A stretch of 64,000 bases of DNA from Homarus americanus (GCF_018991925.1 NW_024753828.1:5794339-5858338); one strand, 5' to 3'. Counted from the first letter of the stretch, positions 22,901 through 37,500 are shown. Notes: generated from the letters alone by a model not told the origin. Numbers and translations are program-made.

Positions 22901-23518
22901 TAGTAACAGGGAGAGGTTGGAGTGCTGCCAGGACTTTGTCTGACAGTGGCCTCCACGGTATGGGTCCACATTCTGGCTTGGATGAGGTGTCTCTGTTGTT
23001 GTATCTAAACCTCAGTCTCTTGCTTGGTGGTGGGGTGAAGGGGTCACTCCTGGGGTGCTCTTTGTGTTAGGTTCTTGTGGTCGTCGCTGACTTATGATTC
23101 CACTGAAGCCCATCGCTAGACCAAGGCTAAAATGGACGGGTAATAATTTTATGTTCTCAAAGTGCCTAATTGCATTAATTGATAGTTTAATAATTTAATT
23201 TTAAAAATTTGTATTACTTTATATTGAAAGTACTGTACTGTATATTGGTTGTAAATGGTAAAGTACACTACTGTACTATACTATTATGAAATGTCAGGAA
23301 ATGTATCTAAGGTAATTAGGGAAAATATTTTAATTATGTTTAATTATAATGTCTGAGTTACGAGCACCCGTACTATTCTAACCCTTCCGTCCCAGGTATT
23401 GTTGTTAATCTTCAGGTAATTAAAGCATTTATTTCTGTGCAGTATTTACAATTACTATTTACATTATTTATGGCTAATAATAACTTTGATTCATAATTGA
23501 TTTTGAAATTATATGGCT

Positions 23519-23595
23519 CTGAGTTTTGAACAAATCAACTTACAAACAGGGTCCAAGGATATGACCCATTTGTAACTTAGGAACATCCTGTATGT
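23519..23595. repeat. Terminal-repeat end of a Tigger-like element
   Basis: The reverse complement begins CAGGATGTTCCTAAGTTACA. It resembles the start at 24975 (CAGTCCCCGAGCTACCGACA), and both share GGACCCTGTT further in. No paired end was identified for either. Confidence 0.35.
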
Positions 23596-23657
23596 GTATT
23601 TGGATTTTGTTTAATGGTAAGGGAAAATATTATTTTTTTTTTTTTTAACTTTTTCAG

Positions 23658-24040
23658 CCAACATGGACAAGATTGTGTACAGCATTATTCACATGCCAAA
23701 CCAGCCAGAAAATGTCAAAAGGACACTGCTGGTCAAATTGGTCCATACACCCAATTTGAAGAGCACCCGAACTTTGGAGAAAGCAGATATAACCTCCATT
23801 TTTGACACTTGTGTGAGCATCCTAACATCATCAGAAAATGAGGTGACTGCTCAGCTGGCAGTGTTTGCCTTCACAAACTGGGCAGGACAGTACAAGATCC
23901 ACCTGAAGGAGTACATTACACCTGAACGAGTGACCAGTATCCTTGCCAGTCAAACTAATGCCACTTTGGTCCTGGTATGGCTGAAGGAAGCTCTGTGTCA
24001 TTTGACAGAAGATGCAGATACCATGGGCACATTGGCTCCA
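23658..24040 (+). CDS. USP35/38: USP35/38 exon 1 of the coding set
   Basis: A long pyrimidine tract and CAG precede 23658. The ATG at 23663 (CCAACATGG, good context) opens MDKIVYSIIHMPNQPENVKR. An acceptor just before the ATG implies at least one upstream non-coding exon. The donor is GTAAGT at 24041, phase 0. Confidence 0.92.
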
Positions 24041-25510
24041 GTAAGTAAAGAAACTCTTGTTCTTAGCTAAGGATATGATGAAGTGTGTGACGAGTATTTA
24101 TGTTTATAGTTGTAGCCCTTTTCTGTCACTTGCTATACAGTAAGTAATTGTTTTGCATCACCAAACACAAACATTTTCCCTCTGCCCTTGTAGTTTCAGT
24201 ATACTGTATCTCATAATCTATTTTACACAAAAAAGAAAGAGTAAAGATAATTCATTAGATAAGATAGAGTTGAATAGACATGTCATCTATTAATTTTGGG
24301 GTATTATATGGTTCAGATTTTTTTTACTATACTGTACTGTACTCTACAGTATTTCTAATTATCACTTAAAAATGAAGCATTTTTTAGAGTGTTCTATTTT
24401 TCTTTTTATTTTGAAAGATGTTTAACCTTAATACAGATGATAATAGTTTACCTTGAAATAGGGTTTCACTTTTTTTTATTGTTGTGGATGTCCATGATAT
24501 GACTAGTTAGGTTTTGTTTTAGGTATTATTGCTAATTGGTGTGTTACAAGGAACAAGTTTCAATTCCCAAAGCTACAGTATTGGTGTACAATGATAAATT
24601 TTGTGTAGGTCTTGGAGGGAGTTTTACAAAACAAGTTGCGGGAGAGTGGAGGCAGTTCTGCATTTGTTGCCAAGCTTGCAGAACTTTATGCAGTGTGTCC
24701 TGCAATCCTGCCTCAACCACACACTCGCCTCACCTTCACTGTCACTCTCATGAACTGTGTTGCCTCATTCCCAACACCAACAAAAACAGAGGTATGTGAA
24801 ATTACAGTTACAAGACTTTTTGCAATTGATATTTAAAATAAAATACTGTAGCATTTCTTCAGATTGGTACAGTAGTAATAAATGAAATAAATAATAAAAT
24901 AAAAGGTTAGTGGTTCTGTAATGTGGAAGAGAACATCAAATTATAAGGGAAATAAGTTGTCTCCCAAGTAGAGGCAGTCCCCGAGCTACCGACAGGTTAC
25001 ATTCCTGGACCCTGTTCATAACTCAGAACAGTGTTAATTCCATAGCTTAGGTTAGATTAAAGCACAACCCCGCCCATACAAAACAGTAATATTCCATACA
25101 TAACATATACGTAATGTAAATACTGCAATGAAAGTGATGTTAAACAATATAAAATACTATACAGGTAATGTAAAAAATTAATTCTTAGTTACAACCCTAC
25201 CTATACAAAACAACAATAATATCCCATACATAACAAATACAGTAATGTAAATACAGTACGGTACTGTAAATAAAAAGATGTTAAATAATATACAGTCAAT
25301 TAAGGAACAAGACAAAAAAAATGTACTGTATTAAAGATGTGAGTCTACCCTCAAGTTAAGTCCTTGCTTTGTTATTAAAGTTATAACAAAGCAAGGAGTT
25401 AACTTGAGGGTAGACTCACATTTTTCATACATTTTTGTTGTCTCGTTTCTGATTATTTGTGAGAGGATTTTCCCATTATTATTTATTTGAGTGTGTTTTG
25501 TGTGTGTGTC

Positions 25511-25544
<34 letters not shown>

Positions 25545-28500
25545 CTGTACAATATAGGTAAATTACTGTCTCTAGAACAAATAGCTCCCCGTCCTGGCTG
25601 CAAAAATGCCAAGAACTTTAAAACTACCCTTAGACATATTTAGGTACACCCAGGGTGTCATCTGCGAATATTCGAGATCCGCCAATTTTAAGGTCATGCT
25701 GTGTCTTTAATTCTAAAAATTACAATACTGTATACTATAATTATGGGCCTTTTACCTCCATTCATACTAGGTGTTGGGTCACATGAAGAGTGTGGGGTGT
25801 CTTGTCAACACACTGTGGAATGGCCTGCGACTTGAGGACATCTTGTACTCCCTCCATGCCATGTATGCCATCATATCCAACACAGGTGAGTAGTTGAATA
25901 TCTCCATATTTTCCAAAATTGATTTACAGTTTTGTAACCCATCTGTCTGGTAAAACATTTTATGGACAGAATTTTTGTGTAAAAATGAAGAAAACTTAAT
26001 AGAATTTTGCTGTTTGCTTAAGAATAGTAAGAATATTTGATATCAAACATTGTTTTGAACTTAATCAAAATGGTCAACTGGTCACTCTTTCCTTTTGTTC
26101 ATACTCTTTGTGGAGTAAAGTCAAGTCAAGTAATGATTCACAGCAGGGTGTGAACCATTGACTCATAGGATAGATAGCAAGTATTGTAACCACTTGGCCA
26201 CTGTATTCCTCTTATTTTCAACAGATGGAGGATCAGAAGTATGTCCTGCTATGGCACACTTGCTCTCTCTTGTTCCCACTGTGGTGGTCGAGGGCCTTGC
26301 ACCTCGTATTGTGTCGGATCCCACAACAACTGATGCTGCTCTGACTGCAACTCTGACACGCCTTACTGCGTGGCTAGTGGCTTGGCCTACAGCCTATACA
26401 ACTTTGGGTCTGTGGGTTCGCACCCTGGTCAGGTTGTTGTATCAGAGTGGACGTACTGCTGTGCCAGCACGTGTTACGTTGGATAGAGTTCCAAAGGTAA
26501 GACACTTCATTATTTGATCCACCTCATAGTTCTCATTAAGTTTTTAACTCTTTGGGGACATACATCACAACAGTTGCAGAATGGAGGGTCATATGTTCTG
26601 GACATATCCTGCTGCTTGCGCTATGTTTCCTGTGGGTCCAATTTAAATTTTCTGTGCTCTCTATTTGTTGAGTATCTTTGTGGAGGCTTCTGGCATCTGT
26701 CCTCAGGTGGTGTAGGCTTCTCACCTGTTAGTAATGGATGGACTATGGCCAAGCCAAGTCAAGATGCATTGCATCAAGTCTTGTGTGGCTCGCCACGCAG
26801 GAAGAAATTGGCACCGTTATACATTTTTATACTGTATATGATTCTGGATACAAGGATGATTCTTCCATGCATAGTGCCAGTAAGACAATATAAGTGAAGA
26901 TAATGACTTTTATCAAGATTTGACTCGTGAATCTAGTAAATTTTTGCGGAATTTGAGTGACGAGGATGAGGTATATGCTGGTGGTAGTGGGGTAGCTTCC
27001 ACAACCCATGAGGCTCCCACATGGGATTGACATTATTCCTCCTGACTCCTGAACTTTGATTGTTGGAATCAAGAGTTTATGATATTAAAACGTGGTTTTT
27101 TTTTTTAATTAATCACAATTTGCCATCACTGTTCTTAAAAGATTAAAGAACAATTGTAAATTAATGGAAGTTGCCACAATATGTATTTAGAGGTAGATTA
27201 ATTGGTATGGTAGACATCAAAGGTAAATAAATACAGTTGTACCCCGCTTAACGCGGTCAATTGAACCCACAGGGTACCGCGTTAAGTGAACAACAGAACA
27301 TATGGGATTAATTCCAATAGAGACTGGCCCGACCCCCAAACTCCACTTTTTGACGACACTCAACTATGTTCTAGTAAAAATAACATCTTAATTTTATGAT
27401 GGTACATGCACACAATTAATACTTAGAGAAATAGAGAAATTCAGTCGCCAAGTTAATGTCCATTCAAATAATGGACTCGACTCCCTCCCCCTCTTCTCAC
27501 ACTACACTGCTGGCTCTTCCCTCTCTGAGAAATTTTTGGGGGAAAACCACTAGATTTTAATAAATAATACCTCAAACTAAAGTTAGGATAATATAATTGT
27601 CATTGCTGGATTCCTTGTAAGACCAGGAATATTTTGAATATAAATGTCATATATTTTGCACAAAAGATAACATATTTACTCAGAGTAAACATTATATCTA
27701 AAATTTGTATGTCTAATGCAAAATCTATGATGTTTATATTCAAAATGATCATCATATTGTAAGAATTCCAGCAATGTAAATTATATTCTGGCCGTGTAAT
27801 TTGTATGAATTTTATGAGCTAAATAAAAAAAAAATATATATTATACTTCACCGCGTATATGAGTAGATGAACCGCGTTAAGTGAAAGTTCGGTTCTGGCG
27901 AGGCACTGCGTATATGAGAAATCGCGTTAAGTGAAGCCGCGTTAAGCGGGGTACAGCTGTATTAACCCTTGTACTGTGGCCTTGGAAAAATTGGGTACCC
28001 TGCCTACCAGTACAGTACAGGTATGTGCAAAATATGTTTTGTTTTTTCTTCAAATCTTACCGAAATAGTAAATTTTCTTATAACATTATAGATGAGCTTG
28101 CAGAATAACGGAATATGGAGGAAAAAAAGCCTTAATTTATCTTACAATATGTCTGGTGGACGTTGATGATGATGACTTGAATGGGTGTTGTCCATGCAAG
28201 TTCCAGCTTATGTTTACTTTGCATTATGGGATCAGTATTTACTGTACTGTACTATGAACATTATGAATATTTTAATGCTATATTAGTAAATTGTGTATCC
28301 TTAATAAACTTATACAGGTATTTCCTGATATGCAAAAAAAGACTTGTTCCTTAAAAAAAATAAAATAAAAATTAAATCTATGTACAATATAGTACAGTAT
28401 ACATTTTTCCATAGACCCCATTATAAAAGTGGAGATATGTTCTTATGACAACAAAATTCCAGTGTCTTAAAATGTCACCTAACCTAACCACAACAAGCTT

Positions 28501-31500
28501 TGTTATTAATAAAGCATGGAGTAGATTTGAGGGTAAACTCAACATTTTTGATAAAATTTTTTTTTATTATTTGTGAGAGGATATTCCCATTATTATTTAT
28601 TGTACGTGTTTTGTGTGTGTGTCTACGCACACACATACAGGTATATATACAATACAGGTAAAATAAATAATTGTCCAAAGGGCAAACACATAAAGGGGAT
28701 ACACATTACTTTGAACACAAGTAAAATGTACCCCCCGGTCAGCAAATGTTATTCGCAGATTTGGCGATTCGTGGCCATTTTGAGAACCTAACCCCACGAA
28801 TTTGAAGGGCCTACCGTATATAGTAGAATTTGCAATGAAAGATATAGTTAACTGTCATTTTATTTAATTGAGATACTGTATGTATTTTCAGTTGTTGAAT
28901 AACCTGCACATCCCTGTGGTCCGCACTGGAGTTTTGTCCGTGATATCAACACTCCTCTTGTCATTTCAACACTCGCCAATAGCCTTTCATAAGGTAAGTC
29001 CTTCAAGCGAATAAGAGAAAATACAAATTTTTGGTGACATGTTTTGTAAACTTGAGTTATTTTTTTCTTCTTAATTTTGTCGTTATTTGTTATGATACTG
29101 TGAATAAATGGATCAATATGGAGAATTTAATATGATTTATAATGGAATGCGAACCTTGGTTAGTTATTGTGGACTTTACAGTCAGTCATATTGAAGGATA
29201 TGTAAACATGTAATCAGCCAGAAAAATATCTGTTTAGTCAGGTTACTGGGCAAAGAATTAACCTAAAACTATTACAATAACACATTTAGAGTATCAGATT
29301 GATCATGATTCTACGATATCAAAAATATTTGAACATATGGACAATTATTAAAGTTTAGCCAGAAAATCCGTAGATTTAGGAGTTTAATACTGTAGTGTAG
29401 TGTTTATCTTTGCAAAATCAATTGGCAAGTTAAACTATCTTTGTAGAAATGCAACTGAAACCAATATGAGGTTTCTTTATTTCTATTTGATGATTCTAGT
29501 TACAGTACACTGTATTCATACCACAATTCGTGCTAACTCTTAGAACTCTGATTCATTATAGAGCTAATTATCCAGAGAAAATTTTTACTGAAAAAACGTG
29601 TTCAAAAAGCTGTTTCAAAAGTTACATGTGAGAACAAGCAGTGGTTGGTAAGGAAACACACCACTGCCTCTGATAACAAGGTACAACAAGAGCCAATCAT
29701 CGCTCACCTTCAGTATTAATGCTGCCTGCTGCCGTGTGTTTACTCTGCTTTGATCTCTCTCTCTCTTTTTAACTGTTATTTATTTGTTTTTGTCAATGTT
29801 TTAGACCCATAATATTGATTAAAGGTTTGCAAGTGTTAGTGCTGGAAATGTGTTAAAAGTGTCAAGGAAGAGCCTCACTTTGGATGCAAGCGATGAGGCA
29901 GGTCAAGGCAGGTGAGCATCAGGTGGATGTGGGTCATGCATTACTCTTTGCTATGTTATCCATGAGTATCAGTATTTGTTAGTACTTGTTTAAGTTATTT
30001 TGAGCAATTTTATTTATTAAATGTATGATATGTTTACCATCTATATTATTACTCTATAATATCACAATATACTGTATTACTATTAATGATACCCCCAATG
30101 AAGCCCTCATATATCACTCATAAGTAATGATGCTGTCGGAACATACAATGGTACAGTGACCCCTTTTAAAGCACATGTGATTAGCACTTACTTCTCCAGC
30201 AAGGCATCCACAGTGCTAAGTGAGGTATGAGTGTTATTATTAACATTGTATTGCCAATCTGAACTAACATATACAGTACAGCATAATGTTACTACCGTAC
30301 GACAAAGAAATTAATTAATCTTGTTCTCCCATGTATAATTGGCTTCAAACATGATGCAAAGCAATCCCATTCCTCAGAGCATTCCGTCTGTAATTGAGGT
30401 GTTTGGTCGGCTTGAGAGAGAGGGATCAGCATCTGCTACTGCAACACTGAACCGTTTGGCCACCTTGTGCCACACCCTTATTGCTCTGCATCCTGGCCAT
30501 CCAGATACATATCAGTCACTGATGGACATTCTTCTGGTATGTTAATATGCATACATTATTACAGTACTTTTATTCCGTTAACCTCCTCACTATGGGGATA
30601 CCACTTTTAATTTTTTTTTGGTAATGCCAGATGATTATATTCAACACAGAGAGACCCCCATACACAAGCGGATAAATAAGCCAATCTTCTTTGTGTTGAA
30701 CTCTGCACCTCTTCCACCTTCTGTGCTTCTGTGTTTTGGTTACAATCCATTCAACACCATAATGTTTTACAATTTATATTCGCTTAATTTTTGAAAAATC
30801 TTTTCTATTATTTTTTCCTGGCTTTCCATAGTACTGTATTTCTGTTTTTTCTTCAAAAATTACAAAAAATCATGAAATAAAGTCCTTTGACTCGGCATGT
30901 TTCTTTTATGACATACTGTACAGTATATACTGTATGTTTGATTTTAAATACGTGACACACCACTCTGAGTAGATCCATTGTTGAAATTTAATCTCTTAGT
31001 TCCTTTAATTCCTTCACTGAGTGGTTATAGAGGAATGGAATTCAGTACATGTTGCCCTCTTGCCTTCTTCTTTCAGAAATACCAATCTCCGTCCGAAGAA
31101 GACATACAGGGTTTGATCCAGGAACACCAATGGGGTACCATGGAGGGAGGGGCTCGAGGGATAGGGCCAAATCAGTTTGGGATTGGAGTAGCTGCTGAGA
31201 CACCCACAGTATATCAACAAAGACCTGCTGGCCAGAGAGTTGGTCTTCGTAATCTTGGAAATACTTGTTACATGAATTCGGTCATACAGGCTCTTTTCAT
31301 GACAGATAGGTTGGTGTTGATTTTTGTCCTTGTTAGGCATATTACCTGGCTACTCAAAATTAAAACAAAAATACTTGCATTAATCAGTGTTATTATAAAT
31401 TTTGTGATAAAAGAAACATTGATGATTATAAATATATTTTGTATTATGTGTCTGTCATCATTCTATGTCTTATTCAGTTACATTTTACAGTGTAGTCAAT

Positions 31501-34500
31501 TATTGAGAAGTGTAAAAATTTTGCAGTGGTGAAAACTTTTCCCGGTTTCAGCTGGGAATTTAATGATGGTGCACAACCATTGTAATTTAAGTGTTACTGA
31601 TCACTTGTTGTAAATACAGGTATCCCTCAAGATACAAATAGGTTAGGTTAAAAAAGAAGAAGAAATCAGTAAGTGAATTTTCTTATCAAATAAAAAAAAA
31701 TAGGGATCAATTCCCCAAAGACAAAAATACCCAGATACGTATCATACCCCAAAACACGAAATTGGTTTACAAACAAGAACAATGTCTACCTAACTAATGA
31801 TAAATATTACACAACTACTCTAATTTACTACCTACCACAAGAAAAAATAGATAAAATACAGCTACTCCTCGACTTACGACCACCCTGACATACAACCTCC
31901 CCAGTCGTATCAAATTTTTTTCTAATTACGTATTTTCGAGTCCTGACGTTAGTGATTGTGCTGTGTACTGATGAAAATTTTCGTTTGTAATTCCCTTTAA
32001 AATGACTGGCAAGCTTAAAAGTGAGAGTTTTGTGGTGCTGAGAAGAAAAAGAGACACCCATTTTAGATTTTTTATGTATTATTTTTGCATTTTCGACTTA
32101 CGACATGGATTTGGGTCCCTAACCCCGTCGTAAGTCGAGGAGTGGCTGTACTGTTTAACTCACTGGATGTGTGGAAGGTTCTGCCCGTCTTCGGTGATTG
32201 CCAGGCTAAGCAGTTGAACTGTCACATCGCCCAGAGGATGGTTTGCATTTAGAAAAACACATTCTTTCTACATAAAATGATATACCGTACGGTATACTGT
32301 ACAGTACTAGTAAATATGAGGAATAAATAAAAATAATAATTAATAAAAGAAAAGAAAAAATGTTGTGTTGTCATTTGGCAGTTTTATCACTAGCATGAGC
32401 CATAATGGAAACTGCTCCCTCCCTCTCTCTTTCTTGTGATTACTCCCACAAACATAATAATTGTGTGATCCCTTAAGGTTTTTGACGATGATGATTATTA
32501 TGATGAGTATTTTATTTTTTATTTTTTGCACATTCTGCATGAAGATTGTGTGTGCATGTAACAGAAAAAAAGAAGAAAATTATGTTTATCACCCCCGAAA
32601 ATACGAGTTAAAAATAACAATAAGGCAACTCAGCTTTGGTTGGAGGCTGAGATACCGACACTGCACCCCCCTCCCGTTCCCCCTTCTCCTCCCATGATTC
32701 CCGTGGTCATAATAATTTTTATTCTCTTTAAAACATAAAGGGAATACAAATTCTTATGACCACACATTCTGTATGTCAGATGGTTTGTGTGCATGTAACT
32801 GAATGAAAAAAATGTGTGAAGAAAATTATGTTTATATTGTACACCTGAAATTATGAGTTGAGAATTAACCATAACATAACTCCTACCTCAGCCTGGTAGG
32901 GAGAGTGCTAGGGGATGTGAGCGCCCCAGCTGGCTCCTGGGGGTGCACGATTTGAAATTTTACCCATACCCAAATTCGTATCACGAAGTAAGTGGTGTCA
33001 ATTCAGGAAATTCGTATAAAATTTTTTTTTGTATCTTGATCATTTGTATCTCAAGTGATACCTGTATAGGAAATTCTACCGTAGAACAAAAATAATTAAG
33101 AGGTAGTAGTTTGATTTTAAGGGTTGTGTGTTTAGGAGTCGATTTTGAATTGAAATACATGTGTGATGGATCCCAATAGGTATATGAATACAGTATTATA
33201 TTTGTATCATCCTCAGTCGTATAGGAAAAGTTTTTGCCAACCTATGTTGAACTGAAGTGTGTTGCATAGAGATAGAATTATGATCTGACAATATATGGTA
33301 GCTTTAGAGATAAATATAATATGTAATAGACAATTGTTATTGTAAGATACTGTATATCACCAGTTAAATAGGTGAATATGCATACAGTACTTTATATAAT
33401 ATATTTTTAACTTACAGAGCTATACTATATCTTTCTAAAATTCAGTTACCAACAGCTTCCGGCATGGGATCCTGCACGCTGTACCACGCAGCAACCAACA
33501 ACTTCTGGTGCAGCTGCAGCAACTATTCAGTTTGCTGTGCTTTACCCATCGCACGTATGTGCCCCCTCGTCAGTTTCACGACAAGTCACGGCCACCATGG
33601 TTCAGTCCAGGCATGCAGCAAGACTGCTCAGAATATCTCAGGTTTGTAAAAAGGAGTGAGAATGGAATGTGTGTCTGATAATATAAAGGCAATCCTCTCA
33701 GGCTGCACTCAGTCACCTTAGACCTTCAAGGTTCCTGTGGGGTTGTGTATCTTCACATCCTGATTTCTCAGATTTTTTCTGGCAATTGGACACTTCTGGA
33801 ACGGAAAAGGTAATGAACTGAATATAATGCTTTAGATTACCCAGAACTCTTAAGTACAACTTTCTTTACACCAGCAAATGGGGTTATTGTATGGTAAAGT
33901 AAATACTAATTGCTCTATTTAGTAATATTCATCCTTGTTATTTGTTAAATTCTGGTTTCTGTGTGTGAACTGAGTTTTTGTTTTACATAGTTATTTCAAC
34001 ATTTTGGGATTTTTTTATGGAAAATACAGGTCATTTACAGCTGACATTTGTAAACTTTACAACTTAATGGTGAAGGTACAGTATATTATTCTCCCATAAG
34101 AGATGGATTGTTAATATAATTTTATTTCCAGACACTTAATGATAACCCTACACGAAGAGGAGCGAGCAGGCCAGACCCTGCCTGAATACCGGGAGAGAGT
34201 GATCATCGAGAGTGAGACTGCTAGCTTGGCCTCGGACCTCCAGCCTCTACCGTATGACTCTGCAACTGAAGATTTTGTTGACACCGAGCAGACGCTCAAA
34301 CTTGAGGCATGTGGGGAAACTCGAGGTGTTTTCATTAATCCTGGGAACCTGCCAAGAGAAGAATTTAATGTGGGAAATAACTTTGTGTTTGGAGACTCAG
34401 GTAGGCAGGTGGATCCATTGAAAGATACTCAGAATGTAGACAATAAGAAATTTGATGTTGCCATTCATGTGAGACAGTTTAAAGAATATTTGGAAGGAGA

Positions 34501-37500
34501 ACCAATGGAAGGAATTGATCAGATTGAGATCAAGGCTCTCAGTACTCAGACTAGCAAAAGGAAAGTGTTGCCAGAGTGTACAGATGTAGACATGACAGAT
34601 GAAACTAATGAGCCACTAAAGTGTGTTAGGGAAACGTGTGACTTGAATTTAGAAAATTCATCAGAAAATAAAAATACTGCAATTGTTGCAACAGCTCACG
34701 GCATTGAAGGTGGATCAGATGTGGTAGAAATGGAGCTTATCCCAGAAAATGTTGCCAAGACAAGCAACTGTAAACGGAAACATAACATGACACCAGATGG
34801 AGTACACAGGCAAATGTTAAAATCTCCCAAAGGGGATGTAACATCAGACATAGACAACAGCTCAGATAGTGGTATCAGTGGTGACCTGGCAGAGGACATT
34901 GAACTGCACATCAGCAGTCCTAACCCAAGTAGCCCCAGCCCAAAAGAAATAATCACAAGCAACAGAGGTTTGACAATTGAGGAAGTAGTGACAGAAACTT
35001 CTAATAACGAGGACTCTGAAAATGAATATTTTGTTAGTTTAGTTCATAAAGTATTTGGAGGAAAGTTAGCAACTTGTATCAAGTGCCTACAGTGTAAAAC
35101 TGAGTCCATACACAAAGATGTCTTTACTGATATACACTTAGCGTTCCAAGACTCTGACCGTTATAATGCTGCTAATATTATCAGACGAAATCCAGATCGT
35201 CTATGTAAACAAAAGCATCAAGAGAATGCAGCTGATCTTAGCATAGAAGACTTGATCACCAGCTACCTGACCTCTGAGAGGTTGACTGGAGAGAATCAGT
35301 ACGAATGTGAGAGGTGTGGGGGGAAACAGGATGCTGAGCGGTCCATTCAGATACTGGAGCCCCCAGAACACCTTATTCTTACTCAACTCAGGTTTTATTA
35401 TGACACTGCCAGAGGCCAACGGCAAAAAGTATTCACCAATGTAGATTTTGGAGAGGAGCTTTTGCTGCCCATAAGGTACTCAACACAGGGCTTTTTAGAT
35501 GATAACTTCACCATTGGGTCTGAGGAAGGAGGTGCAGTAGGTGTAACTGAGGTGTCTACTAGTGGTGATGAAAGCAGGAGGCCTCCTGCAGAATTTTCAA
35601 AGACAAGTAAACATAGTCCACAATCAAATTGTAACCCACCAAGTGACATTAATGTTGGAGCTGGTTGTAGCACCTCTGATGATCACAGCTCACACTGTTG
35701 TAAAAATGCCATCTATGGGATTCGTTCCCGGGCTAGTTTGAGTACACACAGTGAGAAAGGTGAAGAGGCATCCTGTAGTGCACATAATGAAAGTGATGTT
35801 CATATCAGGTGTGTCAGTTCAGAGGCAGGATGCAGCAGCTCACAGGTCAGCTGCAGTAGTTCTCAAGTAACCTGCAGCAGTAGTTCTCAAGTAACCTGCA
35901 GCAGTTCACAGATGAAATGCAGTAGTGAAAATGCACAGTCCAGCTGCAGTAATATGCAAGTCAGCAGCAGCAGTTCCCAAGCAAGCTGTAGCAGTTCACA
36001 TGATAACAGCAGCAGTTTACAAGCTACAAGTAACAGTTCACAGGCAGGCTGTAGTAATAGGCAAACTACAAACAACACCTCTCAGGAAAATTTTAGCATT
36101 TCGGAGGAACGTAGTAACATTTCAGCTGCTGGCGGTAGCAGTTGTCATAATATCAGCACCAGTTCACAAGCTGCCTCCAGCATTCCACAGGCTACCAGCA
36201 GTAGTCTGCATGACTCTAATACATGGTATAGTTCTTGGTCTAAAGACAGCTCTCACAAGGGAAGCAGCTCATACAGTAGTTCACAGCCAACCTACACTAC
36301 AGATTTTAGTTCAGTGGCTAGTTGTAGCTACACTTGTAATGACACTTCAAGGACCCATTTCATTGACACTGTGGTAGACGATTCACAATTGTCTGGTGAT
36401 GGCAGTTTACCGTGTGAAGACCAAGAATCTGGTCAGCAAAGTCCTCAGCCAAGTTGTAGTTATTATACTTCCACATCAGACCTACAAAAAGAAGTTCCTA
36501 TGCAATATCCAGCTAGCTCAGGATCATCAGATTGCATGACTCCCAAAGATGAATGTGAAGAAGAGCAAGAGGTGACATATGCACGCTATGCGCTCTACGG
36601 GGTGGTGGTGCACTCAGGCTTCTCGTCAGAAGGAGGACACTACTACTGCTATGCTCGTAACTCCTCCATTGCTTCTTTGCCCGAGTCAGCTCGAGAAAGG
36701 TGTGTCTTTTTTGTGTATATTCTGTATGTAACTAGGTATGTTTCAATGCAAAACTGCATGATAAAAAGAAATATTGAGTCTTCCATCTGATTGCATGGTC
36801 ACTGTTTTTCCCAATAGAAGGAGATGTCACCTTTGTAAAACCTATTCTATCATGGGTACTGCACAGTCATCTTTCAAATTGTATTTTGCACCTCGCAATT
36901 GATTTACCTTACACTGGACTTATGCTCCTCTTTATCTTGCTCAGATGTGCTTCTTAATTAATCCATCAACAGATAAATATAACCCAACCCAACTTTCCAA
37001 ACCCAGCCTACCCTAACTCAAACTAACCTCACCCAGCCTACCCAAACCCAGCCTACCCTAACTCAAACTAACCTCACCCAACCTACCCAAACCCAGCCTA
37101 CCCTAACTCAAGCTAACCTCACCCAACCTAACCAAACTCAAACTAACCTAACCTACCCTAACATATACTATCCTAACTTAAACAAACTTAAGCCAGCCTA
37201 CCCTAACCCATACTTACATAACATAACCCAACTTAACCTAGCATAAACTAACCTAAGCTATCATAAACTTATGTAATCCTACCCAAACTAACCTAACCTA
37301 AAGTAATGTAACCCAACTTATTCCAGTCCAATCCAGTCTAACCTAACCTAATCCAGCTTAATTCAATGCAGTCTAACTAACCATAGCTGAACCCAACCCA
37401 ACTTGGCCTAATTTAACTAACCTCACTATACTGCCATTTTCCTTTATTACCACATGAATATACCTCACATTTCTGTTGTCTTCACTCTGCTAATTCTAGT

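Noticed and set aside
22920..23130. GC-richer block before the deubiquitinase, considered as a leader exon
   Set aside because: No clear acceptor/donor pair or conserved ORF; left unannotated.
33464..33649. 61-residue ORF starting MGSCTLYHAATNN
   Set aside because: It is an out-of-frame shadow of the deubiquitinase exon 8; the conserved SRPPWFSPGMQQDCSEYL is in another frame.
35887..36377. Leu/Cys-rich minus-strand ORF and a second + frame ORF over the serine tract
   Set aside because: Composition shadows of the CSSSQ repeat codons.
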